Origin: Exiguobacterium aurantiacum
GTDB taxonomy: Bacteria; Bacillota; Bacilli; Exiguobacteriales; Exiguobacteriaceae
Length of the DNA: 64,000 bases
Assembly: GCF_024362205.1 (NCBI RefSeq)
Contig: NZ_CP101462.1
Location: 1,144,501-1,208,500, forward strand
Direction: 5' to 3'
In this document: piece after piece, positions 15,898-25,578 of the stretch
Position numbering within the stretch: position 1 is the first letter of the stretch
How the letters are laid out: the number at the start of each line of letters is the position of its first letter
The notes under the pieces: generated by a model
What the model saw: only the letters and a program-made list of their open reading frames with translations
Database searches by the model: none
What the model was told of the DNA's origin: nothing
Program-made: the position numbers and the translations under genes

Positions 15898-16869
15898 ATG
15901 AAGAAATCACTCATCATCGGCTTGTTGGCTGCATGTGTGACTTTGTTGCCAGGTTGTCAGTCTGTGATTGACCAGCCCGAAGCAACCGTTGAAACCCGTC
16001 AATCGATGGGCGTCGTGTTGTCTGATGTTGGTCTCGGGGACCAATCGTTCAGCGACGCGGCGATGCGCGGCATGGGACAACTCCGTGAGACGGGGGACTG
16101 GTTCGTCGATTACCGCGAGCTTGCAGAGACAGAGACATATAAAGCCGGGTTCGAACAGCTCGTCGCCGACGGGCATGATGTCATCATCGGGCTCGGATTC
16201 GCTTGTCAAGAAGACTTGGAAGCGGTGGCGGCCGAACATCCGGAGCAACAGTTCGCGTTGATTGACGCGGTATCGACGTTACCGAACGTCATGTCGGTAA
16301 CGTTCCAAGAGACGGAAGGGAGCGCACTCGCTGGGGCAGTGGCGGGACTTGAGACCGAATCGAACAAAATCGGCTTTATCGGGGGCGTCGACAACGAACT
16401 GATTCAAAAGTTCGGGACCGGCTTCGAGCTCGGAGCGAAGAGTGTAAATGAAGACGTGACGATGCTCGTCGATTACGCCAATGATTTTGCTTCACCTGAA
16501 ATCGGGCGCAAATTGGCGGAAAAGCAGATCGAAGCCGGCGCAGACGTGCTGTACGCGGCTGCCGGGCTGACGGGGGTCGGTGTATTAGAGACGGCTGAGC
16601 GCAACGGGGTCAAGGCCATCGGTGTCGATAGTGATCAATCGATGATCGCGCCGGACGCGGTCATCACATCAATGTTGAAACAAGTCGACTTGGCCATCGT
16701 CGAGATTGCGGACCGGGTCGAAGAAAAGGCGTTCAACGCCCATGTCGAACTCGGCATCGATCAAGGCGGTGTCGGTTTGGCCGCTATTCGTCGTGTCCAG
16801 TGGGATGACGAAGAGACGAAACGGTTCGAAGCGTTTCAGAAACAGTTGATGGAGGGGACGCTGAAATGA
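15898..16869 (+). CDS. BMP family substrate-binding lipoprotein
   Basis: The 323-residue protein has a lipoprotein signal peptide ([20 protein letters not shown], lipobox LPGC with Cys at residue 20). A BMP/PnrA-type periplasmic-binding fold follows ([54 protein letters not shown]). BMP proteins usually bind purine nucleosides for ABC uptake. No transporter genes are present here; instead its stop overlaps the start of a chemoreceptor (ATGA). It likely delivers a bound ligand to that receptor, which is an inference from the coupling. GAGAGGAAG precedes the ATG. Confidence 0.88.
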   Translation: MKKSLIIGLLAACVTLLPGCQSVIDQPEATVETRQSMGVVLSDVGLGDQSFSDAAMRGMGQLRETGDWFVDYRELAETETYKAGFEQLVADGHDVIIGLGFACQEDLEAVAAEHPEQQFALIDAVSTLPNVMSVTFQETEGSALAGAVAGLETESNKIGFIGGVDNELIQKFGTGFELGAKSVNEDVTMLVDYANDFASPEIGRKLAEKQIEAGADVLYAAAGLTGVGVLETAERNGVKAIGVDSDQSMIAPDAVITSMLKQVDLAIVEIADRVEEKAFNAHVELGIDQGGVGLAAIRRVQWDDEETKRFEAFQKQLMEGTLK

Positions 16870-18509
16870 GCTTACGGAAACGGTTTATCTTTTCGACCGT
16901 CTTCACGGTCTTATTGATTGTCTTGATGATGAGTTACGTCTTATCGACGCTCAACCGTCTGCAGACGTATAATGAGCAGTACGGTACACAGATGATCGAA
17001 TTGTCTCAGCTCGAGACGTCGCTGTTGCAGGAACAGTCGCTTTGGACATCGCTCGGTGAGCAGATGAGCCAATCGACGCTGACGCAGCTCGAGCGGATCC
17101 GGGCGACGAATACGGAGACGTTCACGACATTGAAACAAACGTACCTCATCCCTGAGTTCGCGAATCATCTTGAACGTGCGACGATGAAGTATGAGCGGAT
17201 TGGAGCCGAAGTCGAGACGGCCGAGGCTGGCGGGATCGCGGCCCGGATTCAAGCGGCGAAGCTCGAAGGCGTATTGAACGACGTGAACACGCTCCTCTTG
17301 AAAAATGGAACGTTCTATGAGGCGTTGCAGGCCGAGGCGGCGAGCGAGACGAAGCGTCTCTTGCTCGTGTCGGTATTGTTGACGGTCTTCGTTATCGGAG
17401 CGCTCAGTGTATACAATTTCTTCTTTGCCCGCTCGATCACCCATCCGCTCGAACGGAATGTCGAGGCGGCGGAAGCGATCGCGGCCGGTCGATTGATCAC
17501 GTTGCCGGATTCGACGCGACGTGATGAAATCGGACGCTTAGAACGAGCGATGCGAGAGATGACAATGTCGCTGCAGACGGTCATCGGTTCCATCCGTGTC
17601 ACGTCGATGAAAGTGAACGATATGACGGAGACGGCGGCCGCAGAGAACGAGTCCGTGGTCAGCACGACATCGAACATCACGAACGCCGTCGATGAGATGG
17701 CAAACGGGGCGCAGTCGATTGCGACCGAACTGCAAGAGACGCTCGAATCGGTCGGTATCATGGCGACTTCATTCGAGACGAGTTTGAACCAGACGAAGCA
17801 GACGACCGAACAGACGACTGAGATGACGCGCGAAGTCGCGGCCGGCATCGAGACGTTGACGGACCAGGAAGCGATTTTAGAGCGTTCGAGCAAACGCAAC
17901 GCATCGCTCGTCAATCGGATGGACGACTTCGCCCGGAAGACGGAAGAAATCGAGAAGATGGCGAAGCTCGTGGAAGATGTCGCCGCCCAGACGAACTTGC
18001 TCGCCTTGAACGCGGCCATCGAGGCCGCACGGGCCGGAGAGGCCGGACGAGGGTTTGCCGTCGTCGCCAGCGAAGTGAAGAAGTTGGCCGAGGAAAGCAA
18101 CGTGGCGACACGCTCCATCTTTGGCGTCGTCCAGACGATTCGAGACGAAGTCGGCCGTTTGACGGATATGGTCGAAGAGTCGAGTCGGGAACAGACGGCA
18201 CAGCTCGAGGCGTTCGGGTTGACGAAACAAGCGTTCAACCGGATCCATGACCGTACCGACGATGTCGCCTCGTTCGTCAGCACGATCGAACGTGAGATGG
18301 TCGCGTCAAGTTCGGAAGTGACGAACGTCTTGAAACGGGTCGAGGAAGTGAGCGGCGTCACCGAAGAACTTGCGGCAGGGAACGAGGAAGTCGCAGCCTC
18401 GATGAAAGAACAGCAGGCGAGCTTCGATCAGATTTTCGCCTTGATGCAAGAATTAGAAGGACAGGCTGCGGCACTCGCGAGCCAAGTCCAACATTTTGAA
18501 GAGCACTGA
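16866..18509 (+). CDS. Methyl-accepting chemotaxis protein
   Basis: The 547-residue receptor has a first transmembrane helix (residues 8-28) and an outside helical sensor region of about 130 residues. A second transmembrane helix (about 163-185), a HAMP domain (about 190-240) and a cytoplasmic signalling hairpin follow. The conserved tip is at about residues 365-405 ([20 protein letters not shown]). It would control CheA and so flagellar rotation. The small outside domain looks like a four-helix bundle without a PAS or Cache fold, which fits sensing through a partner binding protein. It overlaps the upstream BMP lipoprotein gene by 4 nt. Confidence 0.93.
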   Translation: MSLRKRFIFSTVFTVLLIVLMMSYVLSTLNRLQTYNEQYGTQMIELSQLETSLLQEQSLWTSLGEQMSQSTLTQLERIRATNTETFTTLKQTYLIPEFANHLERATMKYERIGAEVETAEAGGIAARIQAAKLEGVLNDVNTLLLKNGTFYEALQAEAASETKRLLLVSVLLTVFVIGALSVYNFFFARSITHPLERNVEAAEAIAAGRLITLPDSTRRDEIGRLERAMREMTMSLQTVIGSIRVTSMKVNDMTETAAAENESVVSTTSNITNAVDEMANGAQSIATELQETLESVGIMATSFETSLNQTKQTTEQTTEMTREVAAGIETLTDQEAILERSSKRNASLVNRMDDFARKTEEIEKMAKLVEDVAAQTNLLALNAAIEAARAGEAGRGFAVVASEVKKLAEESNVATRSIFGVVQTIRDEVGRLTDMVEESSREQTAQLEAFGLTKQAFNRIHDRTDDVASFVSTIEREMVASSSEVTNVLKRVEEVSGVTEELAAGNEEVAASMKEQQASFDQIFALMQELEGQAAALASQVQHFEEH

Positions 18510-18536
18510 GACAAGTTTCGGCTTGTCTCTTTTTTT
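18508..18536 (+). terminator. Terminator of the BMP-chemoreceptor operon
   Basis: GAGACAAG/CTTGTCTC with a 6-base loop is followed by T7. It overlaps the chemoreceptor stop codon. Confidence 0.88.
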
Positions 18537-18665
18537 GTCGTCTCGCTGTTTATGGGAAGCGCATGCTTTCGTCCAGTAGGCGCTTGAAAAACGATGAGTT
18601 CGGCTCGAGCACATGTGACAACGTTTCTTCATACTATAGAAAAGACTCGCTCGAGGAGGGGACGT

Positions 18666-19235
18666 ATGGAAAAGTGGAAGCGATATGTCGTCGTGCTGCT
18701 GATCGGACTGTTTATCGGGGTGGGCTATATGTTTTATTCGAAAGAGCCGGAGACGCCGATGGTCGAACAGTTCGTCGTGACACCCGAACCGGAAGCTGAA
18801 CCGAATGTCACGACCGAAGTCGTCGTCTACGTGACCGGGGCGGTCGAGGCACCGGATATGTACACGATGCCTAACGGGGCTCGTGTCGGTGACGTACTGT
18901 CACTCGCCGTCTTGACGGATGAGGCTGATCCTGAGCAATTGAACTTGGCCCAACTGCTCGTCGACGGGACGAAAGTGACGGTCCCGAAAAAAGGCGAGAC
19001 ACTTGTGAGTCAACCGAATGAAGACGCGTCCGGCGGGACGAACGGGGTCCATGTCAACAGTGCGACGAAAGAAGAGCTGATGACCGTACCGGGAATCGGT
19101 CCGGCCAAAGCCGAAGCCATCCTCAACCACTTGAAACAGAACGGCCCGTTCAAGTCATACGAAGACATCGGTGACGTCAAAGGGTTCGGTGAGAAGACGT
19201 TAGAGAGCATGAAAGGTTATTTATTGGTCCCGTGA
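18666..19235 (+). CDS. comEA: Competence protein ComEA
   Basis: ComEA is the DNA receptor on the outer side of the membrane during natural transformation. The 189-residue product has one N-terminal membrane helix (residues 7-24), an SLBB-like domain (about 55-110, VYVTGAVEAPDMYTMP) and a C-terminal helix-hairpin-helix DNA-binding domain (HVNSATKEELMTVPGIGPAKAEAIL). ATG 18666 has GAGGAGGGG just upstream; the frame is open further but without a binding site. comEB is missing and comEC follows after one base. Confidence 0.95.
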   Translation: MEKWKRYVVVLLIGLFIGVGYMFYSKEPETPMVEQFVVTPEPEAEPNVTTEVVVYVTGAVEAPDMYTMPNGARVGDVLSLAVLTDEADPEQLNLAQLLVDGTKVTVPKKGETLVSQPNEDASGGTNGVHVNSATKEELMTVPGIGPAKAEAILNHLKQNGPFKSYEDIGDVKGFGEKTLESMKGYLLVP

Positions 19236-19236
19236 C

Positions 19237-21369
19237 ATGCCACTCTATCCCTTATTGCCCATCAGCCTCCTGATCGCGTGGACGCACGGGTCGGCCGTCC
19301 TAGGCACCCTGATCGCCGTCGGGACCGTTTTGACGTGGCGCGGTCAATCTGTCTACACCCATCTTGGTGCCGGGCTGCTCGTGCTCGTCGTGCTAATGCG
19401 TCCAGACGTCACAGCGATACCGGCCGAAGGTCCACATGTGTTCTCGGTCGAGAGCCGACGAGACAACGGGCTGTCGGTCCGGCTGTACGGACAGATTGCC
19501 GGGACCGAAGGCGTGTTGACCGGACGAGACATCGCGCTCGGCCGCCCGGGCGAAACGTGTCTTGTCACGTTCACGGATACCCCATTCGCACCATTACGCA
19601 ATACGGGCGGGTTCGATGAGGCGTCCTGGGCGCTCGGTGCCGGGCTTACGTTCAAAGGGAGCGACGTATCGATCGAGGCGTGTCGTCCGAGTGTAGGATT
19701 GAATGGCCGCCTGCTCCGCTGGAAAGAGCGACAGCTGACGAGAATCGAGACGACGTACCGGACGGACGTGGCGCTCTATATGGAGGCGCTCCTATTCGGG
19801 GAAAGCCGCATGCTCGATGAAGAGACGTCATTCTCTTATCGAGTGACCGGATTGTTACATCTGCTCGTCATCTCAGGGTCGCATATCGCCCTCCTCGTCT
19901 TGGCGTTCTGGTGGTTGCTGCGCGGTTTGCCGTTCCGTCGCGAGACGAAGACGCAACTCATCATCACCGTGGTCACGCTGTTCGGTTGGATGACGGGGTT
20001 TTCGCCCCCGGTCGCACGGGCCGTGCTCGTCGCCGACTTGTTGCTCGGGTTGTCGCTGTTCGGGATTCACGTCCGCGACCCGATTCGGCTACTGAGTTGG
20101 TGTGGCGCGATGTTGCTCGCGATGCAACCGTATTTGTTATGGAACTTGGGGTTTCAATTGACGATCGTGATGACGTTGTTCTTGCTCGTGACGCGGTCGA
20201 TTTGGCATGGACCGTTCGGCTTGGCCGTCTATGCGCAATGGTTCGGTCTCATCTTCCTATGGCCCGTGCAATCGATTCTATCCATATTGGCACCGGTCTA
20301 TAACGTGCTCGTCGGATTGTTGATCGCTTGGGTCATCATCCCGATCGCGTTTCTCACGTACATCGTGCCGGCGGCCGAACCGTTGTTGCACCCGGTCCTC
20401 GACGGTTTGAATGGGACGTTCCAATTGCATCATGACTGGCAACCTTGGCTCCCGTTGCATGAGTTCACGTTTTGGCACGCTGTGGCGCTCGCTATCGGAT
20501 TATGGGGCGGGTTAATCTTACTCGAATGGAAGCGGTGGACGGGGTGGGCGTTGGCGCTCGGCTCCCTATTCTTCCTGCACGTCACGTTGGAATGGGCCGA
20601 GCAGCCCCGTGTCACGTTTTTAGATGTCGGACAAGGCGATGCCATCGTCGTCGAATATGGCGAGGTGACCGGGGTCATCGACGTCGGCGGGGTGTATCAA
20701 GACCCGAACGAACAAAAGCGTTCCACATACGACCCGGGAGCGGACGTCGTCGCCCCGTATATATGGAAGCGCGGGGAACGTCGTCTCGATTTCTTACTGC
20801 TCACCCATGCCGACCATGACCATATTGGAGGACTGACCGGGCTGCTCGAGGCGATGCCCGTCGAGGAAGTATGGCTCTCGGCGGAAGTGGCGGACCGTGA
20901 CAAGCGGGACGAATTGTTGGCCGTTCTGGCCGAGTATGACGTCCCGGTTCGTCTCTTGTCGGCCGGAGACCGGCCGTATCCGTGGATGTGGGTCGTCGCG
21001 CCGCACGGGTCAGGCGAGGATGAGAATGCGAACTCGGTATCGCTGTTCATGAAAGTCGGGGCCCTGTCGTATTTATTGACCGGAGATTTACCGGACACGA
21101 GGGAAGGGAGCATCCCGACCGTCGATGTCGATGTGTTCAAGCTCGGACATCACGGGGCAGAGTCGTCTTCGAGTCGTGAGTTGATTGAACGGGTCGACCC
21201 CGAATGGATCGTCGTCAGCGTCGGGGCGAACAATCGCTACGGGCACCCGCACCCCGACACGCTTGAACGAATCGAGGGCAGACGGTTATTACGGACGGAC
21301 GAAGATGGGATGGTCGTCTGTGAAGGAAATCGCTGTCGCGGGATTGTAACGAGGGCGGTCACTCCATGA
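19237..21369 (+). CDS. comEC: Competence protein ComEC, DNA channel
   Basis: ComEC carries single-stranded DNA across the membrane during transformation. The 710-residue protein has an N-terminal OB-like outside region, a multi-helix competence domain (GLLHLLVISGSHIALLV, then many membrane segments to about residue 450) and a C-terminal metallo-beta-lactamase domain with LLTHADHDHIGG at about residue 520. The start lies one base after the comEA stop, so the two are translationally coupled. It is slightly shorter than the Bacillus protein. Confidence 0.95.
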   Translation: MPLYPLLPISLLIAWTHGSAVLGTLIAVGTVLTWRGQSVYTHLGAGLLVLVVLMRPDVTAIPAEGPHVFSVESRRDNGLSVRLYGQIAGTEGVLTGRDIALGRPGETCLVTFTDTPFAPLRNTGGFDEASWALGAGLTFKGSDVSIEACRPSVGLNGRLLRWKERQLTRIETTYRTDVALYMEALLFGESRMLDEETSFSYRVTGLLHLLVISGSHIALLVLAFWWLLRGLPFRRETKTQLIITVVTLFGWMTGFSPPVARAVLVADLLLGLSLFGIHVRDPIRLLSWCGAMLLAMQPYLLWNLGFQLTIVMTLFLLVTRSIWHGPFGLAVYAQWFGLIFLWPVQSILSILAPVYNVLVGLLIAWVIIPIAFLTYIVPAAEPLLHPVLDGLNGTFQLHHDWQPWLPLHEFTFWHAVALAIGLWGGLILLEWKRWTGWALALGSLFFLHVTLEWAEQPRVTFLDVGQGDAIVVEYGEVTGVIDVGGVYQDPNEQKRSTYDPGADVVAPYIWKRGERRLDFLLLTHADHDHIGGLTGLLEAMPVEEVWLSAEVADRDKRDELLAVLAEYDVPVRLLSAGDRPYPWMWVVAPHGSGEDENANSVSLFMKVGALSYLLTGDLPDTREGSIPTVDVDVFKLGHHGAESSSSRELIERVDPEWIVVSVGANNRYGHPHPDTLERIEGRRLLRTDEDGMVVCEGNRCRGIVTRAVTP

Positions 21370-21387
21370 AATCTATGATAAACTAAA

Positions 21388-21419
21388 AAAGCGATTGCTC
21401 CCCCGGGGCAATCGCTTTC
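21388..21419. terminator. Bidirectional terminator between comEC and yqzM
   Basis: AAAGCGATTGC pairs with GCAATCGCTTT around a C/G-rich loop. A-runs and T-runs on both sides serve both convergent genes. Confidence 0.88.
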
Positions 21420-21427
21420 TGACTGAC

Positions 21428-21592
21428 TTATAGGCTCAAGAACTTGATGAGGACACCAATCGCGAAGATGGTGAAGAAAAAGCCGAACGGGACGATGAAG
21501 CCGATTGCTGAATCGATGGCATCGTTACGTTTGCATTGTACGTCGTTCTCGAACGGGTTTTCGCTTTGTGGGCGAACAGAGTTAATATGCAT
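21428..21592 (-). CDS. yqzM: YqzM family small membrane protein
   Basis: The 54-residue product has a hydrophilic N terminus (NPFENDVQCKRNDAID) and a single C-terminal membrane helix (residues 30-53). This pattern and its place between comEC and holA match yqzM of B. subtilis; the function is unknown. ATG 21592 has GGAGG 8 nt upstream on the minus strand. The longer open frame before it has no support. Confidence 0.85.
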   Translation of the reverse strand: MHINSVRPQSENPFENDVQCKRNDAIDSAIGFIVPFGFFFTIFAIGVLIKFLSL

Positions 21593-21691
21593 AGTGAGTC
21601 CCTCCTTGAAATGGTTCCGTCCTAAGTATAGCGAATCACCGAAGGATAATCTATGTTTAGATAAGAATAAATTGTGAAAGTGGTGTGTGTT

Positions 21692-22693
21692 TTGAATGAA
21701 CCGTGGCTGCATAACGGAAAGTTGTCAAACGTGTACGTCCTGTTTGGGACAGAGAAATATTTGCTAGAGACGTGGGAACGGGCGATTATCAAAGCTGCCA
21801 ACCCGTCTGGTGATCAATTTGATGTGATGCAGCTCGATTTACACGAGACGTCCCTCGACACGGCGCTCGATGAAGCAGAGACGGTACCATTTTTCAGCGA
21901 ATATCGGACCGTCATCGTCAAACATGCCCAGTTTTTGACGGGGGCGAAAGAGAAACAGAAACAAAACGTTGAGCGCTTGACGGAATACGTGTTACAACCG
22001 GCGCCTTACTCCGTGCTCGTCTTTGTCATCGAAGCAGAAAAACTCGATGAACGAAAAAAAGTCGTCAAACGCCTGAAAGAACGGGCCATCGTGCTCGAAG
22101 CGAAAAAACCGAGCCAGTCCGAACTGATGCGTTACGTCGGCGACGAATTAAATCGTCGCAGCCAAAAGATGGAGCGGGCAACCGTCGAGCGGCTGTTGTT
22201 CCTCTGTCAGGACGATTGGGGAAAACTCGTGCGCGAGCTTGAAAAATTACAACTGTATGCGAGCGACGGGGCCGACATCCCGATCGAAATCGTCAACGAT
22301 CTGGTCCCGCGGACACTCGAGGATAACGTGTTCCAGCTGTCCGAATTTTTAGTGGCCCGTCGCGCGGATGCGGCACTTCGGCTCGTCCGGGATTTGGAGA
22401 AGCAAGGACAGGAGTTGATTGGTCTGTTGTCGCTCCTCGCCCGACAGTATCGGAATATGTATCTCGCCAAACAGTTGACCGAGAAGGGGTATGGCGAGAA
22501 ACAAATCGCCTCGAAAATCGGGGCGCACCCGTACACGGTAAAACTCGCCTCACAAGCGAGTCGGAATTTCTCGGAGGCCCAGCTCGGCCGTTCGCTGACG
22601 TTGATCGCTGACGCGGACGAGGCGATGAAGACGGGACGGGGCGACAAACAAGTCGTCTTCGATACGCTCGTCTGCCAATTGACATTACTGTGA
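21692..22693 (+). CDS. holA: DNA polymerase III delta subunit
   Basis: The delta subunit opens the sliding clamp as part of the clamp loader. The 333-residue product shows the N-terminal AAA+-like domain (VYVLFGTEKYLLETWERAI), the middle region and the C-terminal collar domain (SLLARQYRNMYLAKQL). I chose TTG 21692, which has AAAGTGGTG 6 nt upstream and gives an N terminus like that of relatives. GTG codons at 21674-21683 are alternatives. It lies between yqzM and rpsT as in Bacillus. Confidence 0.92.
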   Translation: MNEPWLHNGKLSNVYVLFGTEKYLLETWERAIIKAANPSGDQFDVMQLDLHETSLDTALDEAETVPFFSEYRTVIVKHAQFLTGAKEKQKQNVERLTEYVLQPAPYSVLVFVIEAEKLDERKKVVKRLKERAIVLEAKKPSQSELMRYVGDELNRRSQKMERATVERLLFLCQDDWGKLVRELEKLQLYASDGADIPIEIVNDLVPRTLEDNVFQLSEFLVARRADAALRLVRDLEKQGQELIGLLSLLARQYRNMYLAKQLTEKGYGEKQIASKIGAHPYTVKLASQASRNFSEAQLGRSLTLIADADEAMKTGRGDKQVVFDTLVCQLTLL

Positions 22694-22702
22694 GGTGAAG
22701 AC

Positions 22703-23137
22703 ATGGGATTACAGGAAGTGAGACTAGAAGACGTGATTCCGCTCCGGCATGACGTGTTACGTCCGGGGCAGGCGGTCGAGGCGTGTTATTTTGAAGGGGA
22801 TGACGCCGAGACGACACGGCACTACGCGTGGGTCGAAGATGGGCGCGTGTTGTCGATCGCGACCGTCCTGCGCCAAGAACGTGAGTTTTCTGGTGAACGC
22901 GCGCCGCTTCAACTGCGAGGCATGGCGACCGCAAAAGACGTCGCTGGTACCGGAATCGGTTCGGCCTTCTTGCAGGCGCTCCACCGCGAGCTCGACGACT
23001 CTTGGTGGTGCAACGCCCGAGCCATTGCCGTCCGGTTTTATGAACGGAACGGATTAGTGACGGTCGGGGACGCGTTCGACATTCCAGGGATCGGACCCCA
23101 TTACGTGATGAAATACGAAAAAACAGCCGGCTCCTAA
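22703..23137 (+). CDS. GNAT family N-acetyltransferase
   Basis: The 144-residue protein has the GNAT acetyl-CoA fold: EVRLEDVIPLRHDVLRPG at the N terminus, and LRGMATAKDVAGTGIGSAFLQAL (motif A, with a degenerate Q/RxxGxG/A loop as GTGIGS) at residues 72-95. NARAIAVRFYERNG (motif B) comes at about residue 105. It probably acetylates a small molecule or protein amine; the substrate is unknown. GAGGTGA precedes the ATG. It is inserted between holA and rpsT and is converging on rpsT. Confidence 0.88.
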   Translation: MGLQEVRLEDVIPLRHDVLRPGQAVEACYFEGDDAETTRHYAWVEDGRVLSIATVLRQEREFSGERAPLQLRGMATAKDVAGTGIGSAFLQALHRELDDSWWCNARAIAVRFYERNGLVTVGDAFDIPGIGPHYVMKYEKTAGS

Positions 23138-23158
23138 TGGAGGCGGCTGTTTCGTTTT
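23117..23158. terminator. Bidirectional terminator between the GNAT gene and rpsT
   Basis: AAACAGCCG/CGGCTGTTT flanks a loop that contains the GNAT stop codon. A-rich and T-rich flanks serve both directions. Confidence 0.85.
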
Positions 23159-23167
23159 AGTCTCTAA

Positions 23168-23428
23168 TTAGAGAGCTGCGATGCGAGCTGCGAGACGTGA
23201 TTTGTCACGACCTGCTTTGTTTTGGTGGATAAGACCTTTTGCTGCAGCCTTGTCGATTTTCTTAGTAGCGAGGACGAAAGCTTCTTGAGCAGCTTCTTTG
23301 TTACCTTCTACAACGAGAGTATCAACACGTTTTACTGCTGTACGCATTGCTGCTTTCTCTTGCGAGTTCGCTACGCGACGCTTTTCAGAAGTTTTTGCAC
23401 GTTTGATTGCTGATTTGATATTTGCCAT
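23168..23428 (-). CDS. rpsT: 30S ribosomal protein S20
   Basis: The 86-residue, basic helical protein starts [18 protein letters not shown] and is an early-binding 16S rRNA protein. AGGAGGTG precedes the ATG on the minus strand. It is transcribed alone from the promoter at 23502-23530. Codon use is strongly biased, as for other ribosomal genes. Confidence 0.97.
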   Translation of the reverse strand: MANIKSAIKRAKTSEKRRVANSQEKAAMRTAVKRVDTLVVEGNKEAAQEAFVLATKKIDKAAAKGLIHQNKAGRDKSRLAARIAAL

Positions 23429-23501
23429 GTTATTTCACCTCCTGAAACAAGAAAGTGTATGTTCTCATTACTTCAAGTAATCATTCAACAGAACAAGCAC
23501 A

Positions 23502-23530
23502 ATTGTAGCAAACGGTTATTCGAAAAGCAA
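23502..23530 (-). promoter_or_regulatory. Sigma-A promoter of rpsT
   Basis: On the minus strand TTGCTT (23530-23525), a 17-nt spacer and TACAAT (23507-23502) lie about 70 nt before the rpsT start. Confidence 0.65.
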
Positions 23531-23601
23531 CCACTTGATGATTATTCTGAAAACTATATGTGGTATTGTTGTAGTAGGTCGTACACATTAACTTAGGATT
23601 T

Positions 23602-23610
23602 TGATATAAT
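23602..23610 (+). promoter_or_regulatory. Extended -10 promoter of lepA
   Basis: TG-A-TATAAT gives a perfect -10 with the TG extension about 40 nt before the lepA start; the -35 region is weak. Confidence 0.55.
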
Positions 23611-23647
23611 GACACGGTATGCATGAGAAGGATAGGTGAACCCATAT

Positions 23648-25471
23648 ATGAATAAACAAGAATTAGAGAATCGTCAGAAGAGAATACGAAACTTTTCCAT
23701 CATCGCCCACATCGACCATGGGAAGTCGACGCTTGCTGACCGGATTCTCGAGAGAACTGGTGCGCTCACAGCGCGTGAAATGAAAGAACAGACGCTTGAC
23801 GCGATGGATCTCGAACGGGAACGTGGGATCACGATCAAGTTGAACGCCGTTAAATTGAACTATACCGCAAAAGATGGTGAAGAGTACATCCTTCACTTAA
23901 TCGATACACCGGGACACGTCGACTTCACATATGAAGTCTCGCGCTCGCTCGCAGCCTGTGAAGGGGCTGTCCTTGTCGTCGATGCCGCGCAAGGGATCGA
24001 AGCCCAGACGCTCGCGAACGTCTATCTCGCCCTCGATAACGACCTCGAGATCATCCCGGTCATCAACAAAATCGATTTGCCATCGGCTGACGTCGAACGC
24101 GTCCGTCAAGAGATCGAAGACGTGATTGGACTCGATGCGAGTGACGCTGTGCCGGCTTCTGCCAAGGCGGGAATCGGGATTGAAGAGATTCTCGAACAAG
24201 TTGTCGAACTCGTTCCGCCGCCGACGGGTGATCCGTCGGCACCGCTCCAGGCGCTCATCTTCGATTCGTACTATGACGCCTACCGTGGCGTCGTCGCCTC
24301 GATTCGAATCGTCAACGGTTCGGTCAAGGTCGGGGACAAGGTCCAAATGATGTCGACCGGTAAATCGTTCGACGTGACGGATCTCGGCGTCTCGACGCCG
24401 AAACCGGTCTCGGTCAAGGAGTTGAACGTCGGAGATGTTGGTACGCTATCGGCGTCCATCAAGACGGTCGGCGACGTTCGTGTCGGTGATACGATCACGC
24501 TCGCTAAAAACCCATCGACGGAACAGCTACCGGGTTACCGGAAGATGAACCCGATGGTGTATTGTGGCCTGTATCCAATCGATGCCGCCAAATATAACGA
24601 TTTGCGCGAAGCGCTCGAGCGGCTCCAATTGTCGGATGCGGCACTCGAATTCGAACCGGAGACGTCACAAGCACTCGGCTTTGGCTTCCGCAGCGGATTC
24701 CTCGGCATGCTCCACATGGAAATCATTCAAGAGCGAATCGAGCGTGAGTTCGGGATCGACTTGATCACGACGGCACCGTCGGTAATCTATCACGTCACGA
24801 CGACGGCGGGTGACGTCATCCATGTCGATAACCCGTCGAAAATGCCGGAACAACAAAAAGTCGAGTCGATTGAAGAGCCTTATGTCAAAGCGGCCATCAT
24901 GACACCGAACGACTATGTCGGGGCCATCATGGAGCTTTGTCAGAAGAAGCGCGGCAGTTTCATCGATATGCAGTATATCGATACGACACGCGTCAAAATC
25001 ACGTACGACATCCCGCTCAGTGAAATCGTCTACGATTTCTTCGATCAGTTGAAGTCGAGCACGAAAGGATACGCCTCGCTCGATTACGATTTGATTGGGT
25101 ATCGCCCGTCACGCCTCGTCAAGATGGATATCCTCCTCAACAACGAACTCGTCGATGCGCTCAGCTTCATCGTTCACCGCGATTTCGCCTACGAACGAGG
25201 CAAGGTCATCGTCGAGAAATTGAAGGCGCTCATCCCACGGATGCAGTTCGAAGTGCCGATTCAAGCAGCGGTCGGAACGAAGATCGTGGCCCGCTCGACG
25301 ATCAAGGCGCTCCGTAAGAACGTCCTCGCTAAATGTTACGGCGGTGACATCTCGCGGAAACGTAAATTGCTCGAGAAACAAAAAGAAGGTAAAAAGCGCA
25401 TGAAGATGGTTGGTTCCGTCGAAGTGCCACAAGAAGCGTTCATGTCCGTCTTGTCGATGGACGAAGAATAA
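23648..25471 (+). CDS. lepA: Elongation factor 4 (LepA)
   Basis: This ribosomal back-translocase-type GTPase has 607 residues from ATG 23648. The GTP-binding motifs are visible: [10 protein letters not shown] (P-loop), DTPGHVDF (G3) and NKIDLP (G4). The EF-G-like domains and the LepA-specific C terminus ([23 protein letters not shown]) follow. AGGATAGGTG lies upstream; a GTG at 23636 is a second possible start. In B. subtilis gpr and spoIIP come between rpsT and lepA, but not here. Confidence 0.96.
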   Translation: MNKQELENRQKRIRNFSIIAHIDHGKSTLADRILERTGALTAREMKEQTLDAMDLERERGITIKLNAVKLNYTAKDGEEYILHLIDTPGHVDFTYEVSRSLAACEGAVLVVDAAQGIEAQTLANVYLALDNDLEIIPVINKIDLPSADVERVRQEIEDVIGLDASDAVPASAKAGIGIEEILEQVVELVPPPTGDPSAPLQALIFDSYYDAYRGVVASIRIVNGSVKVGDKVQMMSTGKSFDVTDLGVSTPKPVSVKELNVGDVGTLSASIKTVGDVRVGDTITLAKNPSTEQLPGYRKMNPMVYCGLYPIDAAKYNDLREALERLQLSDAALEFEPETSQALGFGFRSGFLGMLHMEIIQERIEREFGIDLITTAPSVIYHVTTTAGDVIHVDNPSKMPEQQKVESIEEPYVKAAIMTPNDYVGAIMELCQKKRGSFIDMQYIDTTRVKITYDIPLSEIVYDFFDQLKSSTKGYASLDYDLIGYRPSRLVKMDILLNNELVDALSFIVHRDFAYERGKVIVEKLKALIPRMQFEVPIQAAVGTKIVARSTIKALRKNVLAKCYGGDISRKRKLLEKQKEGKKRMKMVGSVEVPQEAFMSVLSMDEE

Positions 25472-25475
25472 TCAT

Positions 25476-25506
25476 TCGCCCTTATCTCCGGATAAGGGCG
25501 ATTTTT
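25476..25506 (+). terminator. Terminator of lepA
   Basis: TCGCCCTTATC/GATAAGGGCGA with a 4-base loop is followed by T5. Confidence 0.9.
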
Positions 25507-25578
25507 GTCATTTGGCAGGATTCGGCACGTCGGGTACGGAATAGTACGTACTTACAGATAAAAAGAGGAGGAGTGGCG

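Noticed and set aside
17315..18361. 348-codon open frame on the minus strand inside the chemoreceptor gene
   Set aside because: It is antisense to a clear chemoreceptor, its product is Ser/Arg-rich and low in complexity, and it has no SD. It is a codon-bias shadow.
22293..22934. 213-codon minus-strand frame across holA and the GNAT gene
   Set aside because: It overlaps two genes with good starts and shows Arg/Pro/Ser-rich composition typical of shadow frames.
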